The notes beneath the pieces were generated by a model. The model did not search any database. It was not told the DNA's origin and saw only the letters and a program-made list of their open reading frames with translations. Of a stretch of DNA of 17,503 bases, positions 9,008-16,917 are shown one piece after another; the first letter of the stretch is position 1; every line of letters starts with the position of its first letter. The DNA is taken from NCBI GenBank assembly GCA_037178675.1, contig JAYMGJ010000070.1:1-17503 (forward strand), written 5' to 3'. The position numbers and the translations under genes are program-made. The stretch comes from Scleroderma bovista (Eukaryota; Basidiomycota; Agaricomycetes; Boletales; Sclerodermataceae).

Positions 9008-9795
9008 GGCGCTTAGGTATTGTACTGCTGTGCTTCCATGGCGTAAATGGTGTCCCCTCATTATCTCGGAACTCCCTCTGTCATTTCCGTTACTGGACGT
9101 GGCGGGCATGGGTAGCGGGACCCTAATTCCACAATTTCGGCGGTAACACTAGGGCTTTGCCTGCTGTGTTACGAATCTCCGTCAACTCATCTGCAAAGCT
9201 AAGCGTCACTGTGGCCAGCCATAATGACGCTTAACTGAATTACTTTGCTTAGCCGACTCGTCTCACCCAATCAGAGAGGTCACCGAAGTATTCAAAAGTG
9301 TAGCGTCACTGGGGGCCTCCCTCAGATGTTTGTGCGATATCACCTGTTCTAGAGGTTAACCTGAAACAAGACAATTTTCGCAGGAAAAACCACCAGGGGG
9401 TTTTAGTGGGTATTGCGTGTCAGTCGAGTCCCACAGTACTTACGTGTGCCCTTATGTAATACCAAAGGCTCCATATGTAAGTCTCCGTAAATGGATTTCC
9501 TCCTGGAGAGTTAACGCTCTCAGCGGTGACCCCGCTGCGCTATATGCCAGACTATTTGGGACCTGACGTGTCGGTTGCCATTTCGGTCAAAGTGCTGTAC
9601 TAGGATGTAGCCTCACTCTCGAAGCAGTGGGCTGGGAAGGAGCCTGTCAAAGTGCCTCTGTAAAAAAAAAAAAAGTTCAACATTAGATAATACGCTATGC
9701 CTTACATAATTCGGCAGCGAGGGCGCGTGACGTGGCGATCTACGTGTGGTGACATTTCTCTTTTGGCGTCCAGTCGGGTTAGAGACTATGTATTC
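9008..9795. other. Spacer between solo LTR 2 and copy B
   Basis: No gene recognised. It holds a 9-bp-arm hairpin at 9200-9233 (TAAGCGTCA / TGACGCTTA), a pair of adjacent small hairpins at 9506-9536, and a run of 13 A at 9662-9674 that could be the tail of an unrecognised retroposed sequence. No pol III promoter or flanking duplication supports a SINE. Confidence 0.45.
9200..9233. repeat. Short perfect hairpin
   Basis: TAAGCGTCA at 9200-9208 pairs with TGACGCTTA at 9225-9233 around a 16-base loop. A partial direct repeat (TAGCGTCACTGG) recurs at 9301. Function unknown. Confidence 0.4.
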
Positions 9796-9851
9796 CTATT
9801 AGATAGTATGAATGTGGGGCATGAGGATAATCATTTGCGTGACCTCCCTTC

Positions 9852-9898
9852 CCAGAAACACTACATAAAGGTGACCAGGATCCATGGAATGTAGGACA
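9852..9898 (+). promoter_or_regulatory. Core promoter of zinc-finger gene, copy B
   Basis: CCCAGAAACACTACATAAAGG, with the TATA-like ACATAAAGG starting 36 bp before the ATG, as in copies A and C. Confidence 0.5.
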
Positions 9899-10591
9899 AT
9901 GTCCCAGGATGCCTCCATTCCCCTCTCTGACCTCATTTGCCACATTTATCAGATCCAGCAAATTGCTGCCCTCATCACGAGCCAATCTACTCATGGCGTA
10001 CATGCTACCATCGCGCAGCCATTTACTAGCCAACTAGTTGATGCCAACATGATATTGACTTCCATCCCCCTTTCTGACTTCATTCATCACATTCATCAAA
10101 TCCAGCACATTGCTACCTTCATCATGAGCCAGTATGCCAATGGCGTATACAACACTCATCCACTTCCTAGCCAACTCGATGATACCAACATGATGTCGCT
10201 CTACTATGATCCTTGTGAGGCGCATTAACAAGCGGCTGTGTAAAATCAGGTCTTCTAATCCGCAGCTATTTCAGCGTTCCACACTGCCACTAATGCCGTG
10301 AACATGGACAGTGGTCCTCTTTTGGGTCAATCCCAGCCAGGTGATGGGCAGGAACTCCTCCCCCCTCCATCGCTTCCTGCGACAACTTTTCCTTGTCAAT
10401 TGGCACCTGGATGCGGGTCCCCCCTGGAAGCCACGTCCACATCCATCCGGAGACACCTCCGAATGCATGGACACACTCACAAGGATCGTCAGAGAGCTCC
10501 CTGCCCTTGGGCTGGGTGCTCTCGGGTGATGCGATGGACCAATGTCGCGCGCCATGTCATAGAGATTCATCTAGGGTTGAAGGTCCGTTGA
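9899..10591 (+). pseudogene. Zinc-finger gene, copy B (stops before finger 3)
   Basis: Exons 9899-10214 and 10275-10591 are joined across a 60-bp intron (GTGAGG...TTTCAG, CTAAT branch site) in phase 1, giving about 210 residues. The start MSQDAS and both N-terminal repeats are present, the second ending QLDDTNMM. Fingers 1 (CQLAPGC...HLRMH) and 2 (CPWAGC...RHVIEIH) are intact. The sequence that encodes finger 3 in copy C is altered, and a TGA follows GLKVR at 10589-10591. Downstream, about 35 bp corresponding to the end of finger 3 are deleted near 10637. The result is a two-finger protein at most. It may still be expressed, since promoter and splice sites are kept, but the family comparison suggests truncation. 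Confidence 0.6.
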
Positions 10592-10925
10592 GAGGAATGC
10601 GGGATGCAAAAGGAAGGAAACGCTGGCGGCGCATGAGAATTCTTCCCAGAAACGGTTGATCGCTCCTCCAGAACCAATACGGTATGGAAGGCGTTGGAGG
10701 GTCGCTGTTGTAAAAAATTGCTTGGCTGCTACCTGTACTAATAATTGTGTTGGGCTCGTGTCGCATGCGGTCATCAGAAAAGTGAGATGAAAAACTGTAT
10801 ACATAGGGATACACTCCGGTAGATCAGCCAAAGTTCACTTGACAGCGATAAGGAAACGGTAAGGATATTGGGACTTCACCTAAACCTGAGACGCCCCTTG
10901 GGCCTTATAAGGGTACTTACCGTTG

Positions 10926-11078
10926 CAATGAACTCACCAAGGGTACTCGTATCCATGGGTAGACCTGTGATTCCATCATTGGCTTTCCTCAGCATCGTAA
11001 ATCGTTTGAGGTCGGTGTTGTAGTAGATGCAGCATCAGCCAGATTGGCGCCCTCGTCCTCATTACTGTGCCCCTGCCA
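10926..11078 (-). pseudogene. Minus-strand exon-like block divergent from SAP18, copy B
   Basis: Corresponds to the MGPGHTNEDEDAKL block of copies A and C. Indels relative to A and C break the acidic N-terminal part: a 2-base loss after the ATG, and an altered stretch that runs to a stop. The end is better kept and reads ITGLPMDTSTLGEFIAT up to a consensus GTAAGT donor at about 10923-10918. This suggests an ancestral exon of roughly 45-50 residues whose parts survive in different copies. Function unknown. Confidence 0.35.
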
Positions 11079-11319
11079 TTGTCGTCGCCGTAGCTGAGTG
11101 CGAGCAGGTCCACATATATGTAGCTTTCTATGCCAACAAATAAGAAGAAGTATTCTGACACCTACAGTATTATGTCTCCCCTTCATAGTCAAGGCAAGTA
11201 GCATTGCTTAAGAAGTGGCACGTATTGTTTTGAAAGCATCGCATGGTTGAGGAAAGGAGGGTAATGCAAATATTTCCCACGCATTCTGCCGTTGGACTTG
11301 TTCTCACTCGACGGTCGAA

Positions 11320-12219
11320 ATGGCAGACATGGACACGGCACCCACTGGACAACCCACTGTATCGAGAGAAAAGGTTCATTGCCCAGTATTTGACAAGTGC
11401 TTATGCTTACGGAGTGTTTCAGACAACGCCCTTCCTCATTCGCACATTCGTCAAAGTGGGGACGTTTCACAGACTGTCGCTGTTCGAAGAAGGCACGCTT
11501 CCAACCACCGATGAGCAACAGATTTTCACTTGGTATATTTACTGGTTTCACAAAGCCAACGATTACTTATAGTTCATTGCAGGAAAGACGCGACTTTGCG
11601 AGAGGTCCTAACAACCCTGCGCAACGCTGCACCTCAGATCCCAGAACTCAGGCATCCACTCGCCAAATGCTCATTCCGCGCCATCTATGCAGACGCCGCA
11701 AATAGGGGACGTTTTGCTCAAAAAGAACTGGGTATGGTATACTCTAGGGACATCCTTGGTGAACCCGGAAACCTGGAATCTCCAGCCCCACGTCTGTTGG
11801 AAGATATGGATAACGAAAATAGAGAGCCCACAGAGCGAGAGAAAGAGGAGAGGTCACTTGAGGAGCTTCGTTTTGTCCCAGGAGACTATCTCTGTGTGTC
11901 AGTGATCCTCCCGAAAAGCGCAACTGCGCCTGTGGTCCAAGGAGAGGCTGCTCCCAACAAGCCGGTTCCCGGTGCAAATGGATGGAGGGGTGGGCCACCT
12001 GCACGTACTGTGGATGCAGGGTGGGGCTCACGCGCTTCAGCTGGTCGGGGAGGAGGTCACTGGCGGGGCGAGTCTAATCCATCTCCTCCGGGTGGTCGCG
12101 GTCGTGGTGGCCGAGGCGATTTTGCGGGCAGAGATCGTGATTTTGATCGAACTCGAGAGCCTGAGAGGCGTGTCCCACTTCCGAGGAGAGATTCCGTTGA
12201 ACTGCGTCATTTGAACTGA
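11320..12219 (+). CDS. SAP18: SAP18: Sin3-associated polypeptide 18 homologue (intact copy)
   Basis: Three exons, 11320-11373, 11423-11532 and 11583-12219, with 49- and 50-bp GT-AG introns, encode about 266 residues. Exon 1 is MADMDTAPTGQPTVSREK. Exon 2 gives TTPFLIRTFVKVGTFHRLSL and PTTDEQQIFTW. The second splice completes the Trp codon and continues KDATLREVLTTLR. Then come KCSFRAIYAD, the KELGMVYSRD segment and RFVPGDYLCVSVILP. This order and spacing match the ubiquitin-like fold of SAP18 (animal members share the HH/HR..., QIYTW.DATL and GDYLDIAI segments). SAP18 works in the nucleus with Sin3 histone deacetylase and, in animals, in the splicing-linked ASAP complex. The tail from about residue 170 is Gly/Arg-rich (RGGGHWRGE, GRGRGGRGDF, RDRDFDRTRE) and suggests RNA binding; animal SAP18 lacks it. 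The end VELRHLN differs from copies A and C through a deletion of about 190 bp. Confidence 0.88.
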
Positions 12220-12334
12220 GTGCATGCCTTTGTTTTGATCAGCACGTTGTATTCGTTTGTGTTGTGGTATACAAGAACCGAAAGGGGACGAGTGAATCAC
12301 ACTGACCATCTAGCTTACACCAGCATCTAGGATA

Positions 12335-12857
12335 ATCGTCTACCATGCTGCCAACCATCGGCCTCATACCATCTTTTCCTTCTTCCCTGACTTTGTTCCA
12401 GTTTACTCAGTCCCTTTAGGATGGTCAGCACGGTGGCCTGTGAGTAGTCCGCGTTTCATCTTAGCGCCAATTATCATTGATTTGCCTGGCCGAAGTGCCG
12501 ATGACGGCGATGAAGCGGGTACAGCAAGACAAGGGTCAAAGGCTGGTTCTGTTGGGGTTGAGAGTGGTCAGGACCTTTAGCAGCATCACTAGACTTGGCA
12601 CGTTTGATCAGTTCATTGTTGACATCATTATCAATTTCAATTCGCGGAAATGAGTAGTTTGGGGCGTATCTTGATGAGGAGGTCGCGCCCTTCCTTTAAC
12701 ACCGCAATCTTGGACTTGTCAGTCTAACTAAGGTACACGACGAGTTCGCGGAAATGTGACGCATAGGCAGCATAAGCACCAGTCTGACGAATCGCCTTGA
12801 TTTTTCGGTATGCCTGTGCACGCGAGATCCGACATCACGCGGAAGTGACGTTAAAAG
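12335..12857 (-). pseudogene. Ty3/gypsy Gag fossil, copy B
   Basis: The minus strand shows stop-RHFR (about 12855-12840), then AYRKIKAIRQTGAYAAYASH and FRELVVYL (about 12805-12735), KSKIAVLKEGRDLL (about 12720-12680), IEIDNDVNNELIKRAKSS and, further on, the weakly conserved pre-knuckle region. Compared with copy A it keeps the AYAAYASH part that A has lost, but shares A's TAA before RHFR. Frames shift several times, so no product is expected. It follows SAP18 tail-to-tail. Confidence 0.65.
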
Positions 12858-13869
12858 TGCATCGAGCTACTTACTACGCGGCGAGCCTGCTGCGAGATAC
12901 CACCTGAATTGGTGTCCCTTCTCAGAGATACCATCAGCTGACGACCCTTCTGCCAACTCGGAAAAAGGTGACTTTAGTATGTTATTGAGAGAGGAGTTGA
13001 CAGATGCCAGACTTCACAATCCCTGTCTCCTTCCTGACAGGAGGCGAGATTTAACATCCACTGGGCTCCCAAATTCAGGGGAGAGCGGGAGCATCCTGGT
13101 CAGACCTGCCTGGCTGGGGTACTATCTCCTTGAGGTGGTGTGAACAAGGGGATATGTATGCCATGGATGGGCCCAAGTTTGAGCTGGATGAATGAGGTCG
13201 GAAGTTAGCAGTAGGGGAAAACATTCAGGGTGAATCCCATCACGGGTCAAACAGTCGGTGGTTCACGACAGAGCCATTTGGCGTTGGAGTGTGCACAGAG
13301 ATCGAAGAATTAATTAAGATCAAACAGGTGGTTCACAACAAAGATCGAAAAATTAATTAAGGACAAACAGTCGGCGGTTCACGACAGAGCCACCTGGAAT
13401 GTAGACCGGAAAGTTAATTTAGTGTTGCCGCAAAGCCGATCTAATCCAAACCAAAGTGCAAAGTTTGTTGCCAGACATTCGAAAACCCAAATATTATCCG
13501 TTTTTCTAACTCGAACGAACCAAAGTCAAACGAAGTCGGCCCACTGAGCCAACCAATGGTTTTTAGAAAAATAAAACTAGGCGTAGTCACAATTATTATA
13601 CCTGGGATACCACAGTGTGGCAGGCACGCCACGCACACACGGACGGTCCAGCGAGCGCGAGGCGAGTGCATGTCGATGCGAGATGAGCGCCGACACGAGG
13701 CTTCGCTGCTGGTCCCATCCCCGCATTCGGACGCAGCGTTAAAAATCATCCACCAACCAGATACCCAAAAACATTTTCCTTACATAATAACCCGTCGTGC
13801 TAGGACGCCACCCAAGAACCAGGGGCCGGGGCTGCCTGGTACACATCCTGACCCGTAATTGACCGTCAC
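12858..13869. other. Spacer between copies B and C
   Basis: No protein family recognised. It contains a three-copy tandem repeat (13247-13421). The longer frames at 13441-13749 (-) and 13556-13858 (+) overlap each other and show no motif; both look incidental. Confidence 0.45.
13247..13421 (+). repeat. Three-copy tandem repeat with AATTAATTAAG boxes
   Basis: Units begin CAAACAG(TCGG)YGGTTCACRACA at about 13248, 13321 and 13364 and end GATCGAARAATTAATTAAG (or the diverged GACCGGAAAGTTAATTTAG) at about 13318, 13361 and 13421. The middle unit lacks about 30 bp in its centre. AT-rich TTAATTAA palindromes sit at the unit junctions. Confidence 0.75.
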
Positions 13870-13914
13870 GTTTTCCTCGTATTAGATAGTATGATGGTGT
13901 GCGCTTCGTCCCTC

Positions 13915-13961
13915 CCAGAGACACTACATAAAGGCGAACAGGATCCACGAAAAGCAGGACA
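13915..13961 (+). promoter_or_regulatory. Core promoter of zinc-finger gene, copy C
   Basis: CCCAGAGACACTACATAAAGG, with ACATAAAGG starting 36 bp before the ATG, as in the other two copies. Confidence 0.5.
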
Positions 13962-14677
13962 ATGTCCCAGGATGCCTCCATTCCCCTCATCGTGAACCAG
14001 TATGCTAATGGCGTATACAACACTCAGCCATTTCCTAGCCAATTAAGTGACGCCAATATAATGTCGACCTATAACCTTGGTGAGGTGCATTATGAGGCAG
14101 TATAAAGAAGTCTTCTAATGAACGACTAGCATCAGTGTTCCACACTGTCACCAACTCCGCGAACATGTACAGTGATCCTCTGCCAGGTGAGGGGCAAAAC
14201 CTCATCCCACTCCCTCCATCGCTTCCTGCAACAACCTATACTTGTAAATTGGCACCTGGATGCGTGTCACCCCTGGAAGCCACGTCCACATCCATCTGGA
14301 CACACCTCCGAATGCATGGACACACCCACGAGCATTGTCAGAAAGCTCCATGCCCTTGGGCTGGGTGCTCTCGGGTGATGTGCTGGACCAATGTTGCGCG
14401 CCATATCAAAGAGAGCCATCTAGAGGTCAAGGTCCATTGTGGGAAATGCGGGAAGGCATACAAAAGGGAGGAAACGTTGGCGGCGCATGAGAAGATTTGC
14501 TTTGAAGTATGTCACTGCTTCACGACTTCATCCCAGCAACGGTTGATTGCTCCTCCAGAAACAATACGATGCAGGAGGCGTTGGAAGGTCGCTGTTGTGA
14601 AAAATTGTTGGCTTGCCTGGTTACCTGTACTAATAACTGTGTTGGGCTCATATCGCGACCAGTCATCAGAAAAGTGA
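13962..14677 (+). CDS. C2H2/C2HC three-finger protein, copy C (most complete fingers)
   Basis: Exons 13962-14079 and 14136-14677 with a 56-bp intron (GTGAGG...CATCAG, CTAAT branch site) in phase 1 encode about 219 residues. The N-terminus MSQDASIPL keeps only one of the two repeats present in A and B; an internal deletion fused the start of repeat 1 to the SQY-like part of repeat 2. Zinc ligands: finger 1 C76/C82/H96/H100, finger 2 C112/C117/H129/H134, finger 3 C141/C144/H157/C161 (C-x2-C-x12-H-x3-C). The tail is basic (CRRRWKVAVVKNC) and ends QSSEK. This is the only copy with all three fingers, so it is the best candidate for function. Likely a nuclear DNA- or RNA-binding protein; no target can be inferred. 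Its 3' end overlaps open minus-strand sequence. Confidence 0.7.
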
Positions 14678-14803
14678 GATGAAAAACTGTATACATGGGG
14701 ATACACTCCGGTAGATCAACGAAAGTTCATTTGACGAGCGACAAGAAAACCGCAACAATATCGGGACTCCCCTAAACAGATGCCCCTTGGACCTTATGGG
14801 CAC

Positions 14804-14945
14804 TTACCGTTGCAATGAACTCACCAGGAATACTCGTAGCATGGGCAGACCTGCGATATAATCGTTGACCTTCCTCAGCATCGTATTGAGGTCGTCAGCA
14901 TCGTCCAGCTTGGCATCCTCGTCCTCATTGCTGTGCGCAGGCCCC
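14804..14945 (-). pseudogene. Minus-strand exon-like block divergent from SAP18, copy C
   Basis: From an ATG near 14945 it reads MGPAHSNEDEDAKLDDADD then LNTMLRKVNDYIAGLPM, nearly identical to copy A. One base is missing after GLPM relative to copy B, shifting the frame. The GTAAGT donor (14807-14802) is retained. The block is now separated from its SAP18 partner by the transposon at 15056. Confidence 0.4.
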
Positions 14946-15154
14946 ATTATCGTCGTCGTAGCTGAATGAGAGGAGGCCCACATATGTAACTTTCTATGCC
15001 AACAAACGAGAAGAAGTATTTCTGACGGACCTACAGTATCATGTCCCCATTTCTTCACTGCGGGAAGTAAAGTCACTACTAATCAGTGACGGGGACGCTG
15101 ATGTGACCAAAATCAGTGACATTGACACTGAATTGCTGGTCACATCTTTTCAGC

Positions 15155-15243
15155 GTCTGAGTCCCGACGCTGATTTTCACTGCCTCGATTCCGGTGACGC
15201 TGATTTTCACTACCTCAATTTTGGTGACACTGATTTTCAGTAC
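15155..15243 (+). repeat. Subterminal repeats of the CACTG element, left end
   Basis: Three units of about 30 bp, each containing GACGCTGATTTTCACT or GACACTGATTTTCAGT, start at about 15167, 15196 and 15226. The first two are followed by RCCTCRATTYYGGT. Related GACACTGA and AATCAGTG boxes occur from 15081. Such boxes commonly bind the transposase in this superfamily. Confidence 0.75.
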
Positions 15244-16629
15244 CCATCAGAATACGGCTCAGTTGTGTATATCTATCAGTATAGTGCTCATTTACTAGTA
15301 ATTCTCCACAAATATACAAACATTTATCGTTCCATCATTGTATCGCTGTTCCTGCCACCATCTGTGATGGATACAGCTGTCCATATAATCACTGGTGATT
15401 GTACAGGCACTCAACTCACTGCCTGCATCATGTCATCGTCATTAATGGTCACAGTGAGGCAGGTTGTCCTTGTCCTCACTACGTCCAGGTTGTCGTCATC
15501 AGGTGTGCGGTTATCCTGAATCCTGATAGTGCTAGTTGTCTTCGACTCTTCATCAAGGTGGCCATGGTTGTTGAGGTGGCTGTGTAGAGTTGAGGCAGAG
15601 AGGTGGTCATTGGTAAGGCTGATGGTGGACATGGTCGAGTGTTCAGGTAGTATGTAGTGGCTGTTGTCGAGGCTGGGATGTGGTGGCCATGGTTGGGTGG
15701 CAGTGGCTGTGGTGATTAGTAAGGTCACGTGGTTACGCAAGTCGCGTCGTGCATTACTGTGCAGAAATTCAATCTCCGCTTGATTACATCTTGTTCTCGT
15801 ACCACAACTATGCCTCACGACGTCCATTCAACAGCCCAGTTCCACGACTGGAGCTCGCATCGTTTGGTGATGTTTCCACCTTATTTATGGAATCTAGCGT
15901 GACTCTACAGGTTTGAACCCAGCTTTTGGCTTATAAGTGTGTCGCTGTTATTGCTTACATAAACATTGAAGTTGGAGCCACTCCCTTTGACTCGCGATCA
16001 CACTTGTCTCCGCTATCACTGACGTAGTATTTCTCGTGCAGAGCTATGCACTCCACGATTGTATATCAAGATCGTGCCGTCAACGTGAACTTTCCTCGTT
16101 CGCCATACGAATCCTGCCGAGGGAATACATCTGACCTGGCGGTGTTTCGAGGGTGCCCTTGGGGGTGTAGGTCATAGTATGTAAGTGGATGTCATCCCGT
16201 TTGACATCCAATACTTACACTGGATCTATGTTGAATTCAACAACGTTCGAACATGAGGATGGGGGGAACGATGGTGGTCTTTGTTTGCGTTGGAGCGATA
16301 CAGTGACACAATTTGGTCAATCAGCACTGCCGCAAGCGACAGACAATGTGACTAAGAACGTGAGTAACCAATGCCACCTCGGACCTGTGACAATTATGGC
16401 AGCACTGTTTCAGTGATGACGTGGTCGGGCAGCCAGTATTGCTATGACCATGATGCGTGGGTGTAATCTGTTGCAGTGTATATCCCTACTGTTGTAGACT
16501 ACACAAATACATCACTTCCATGCAGTTACTAAGGGCCAGTGTTCCCCAATGAAATCCAATGGCATCTGGCTGGAATTAAGTAACTTTTACACCGAAAAGT
16601 AGTGCTGACATGTCTGATAATAATTGCCA

Positions 16630-16777
16630 AAGACACTCTAAATCAGTGCCATGGATGCTGACTCGGACACTGAATTTCAATAGCAAAAATGAGCACTCAG
16701 TGTCACCCAGGGACACTGATTTTCAGTACTTGGTCACTGATATGTAATGTGGTTGACATTGATTAGAGGTGATTCAA
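16630..16777 (-). repeat. Subterminal repeats of the CACTG element, right end
   Basis: GACACTGA- and AATCAGTG-type boxes recur at about 16640, 16669, 16698 and 16711 (GACACTGATTTTCAGTAC, matching the left end) and 16734. They are less regular than the left array. Confidence 0.6.
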
Positions 16778-16917
16778 TCACTGAATACTGGTGACTTTAC
16801 TTCCCACAGTGTCTTCATGCAAGTGACACGTGTTGTTTTGAAAGCATCGATGGTTTGAGGAGAGGAGGGTAGTGCAAATATTCTCACGCTTTCTGCTGTC
16901 GGACTTGTTCTGTCGCA

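Larger units (their letters stand above)
9796..12857 (+). repeat. Segmental duplication, copy B
   Basis: The most divergent of the three copies and the only one with an intact SAP18. Similarity begins at CTATTAGATAGTATGA and ends with GACGTTAAAAG at 12857, exactly where similarity to copy A ends. Confidence 0.85.
15056..16811. mobile_element. CACTG-ended DNA transposon (CACTA/Chapaev-like), non-autonomous, TSD TCTT
   Basis: Ends are inverted repeats of 34 bp with about five mismatches: CACTGCGGGAAGTAAAGTC on the left (15056-15089) and its complement on the right (16778-16811, CACTGTGGGAAGTAAAGTC reversed). TCTT lies on both sides (15052-15055 and 16812-16815). Copy A has the uninterrupted site CCCCATTTCTTCATGCAAG (about 6066-6084), so ends and duplication are exact. 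CACTG termini, a 4-bp duplication and repeated subterminal motifs fit the CACTA-Mirage-Chapaev group; that assignment is inference. The 1756 bp contain no transposase. The longest frames (15103-15519 plus; 15411-15827 minus) overlap and show no family motif. Confidence 0.85.

Noticed and set aside
9662..9674. SINE or processed pseudogene ending in A13
   Set aside because: No A/B box pair, no flanking duplication and no recognisable source gene upstream.
14495..14535. A second intron (GTATGT ... CCCAG) in the zinc-finger gene
   Set aside because: It would be only about 30 bp, below the usual minimum for fungal introns, and is not needed for an open frame in copy C.
14512..14706. Minus-strand frame reading FSDDWSRYEPNTVISTG as a downstream exon of the divergent gene
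   Set aside because: Overlaps the 3' end of the zinc-finger gene, the frame differs between copies, and no splice path could be established.
15411..15827. 138-residue minus-strand frame inside the CACTG element as a captured gene
   Set aside because: Low-complexity Thr/Asp/His-rich translation, overlapping an open plus-strand frame, no motif and no intron signals with support.
16487..16502. A second pogo-like end (CTGTTGTAGACTAC) nested in the CACTG element
   Set aside because: Resembles the TIR at 2152 but lacks a matching inverted partner and further terminal similarity.
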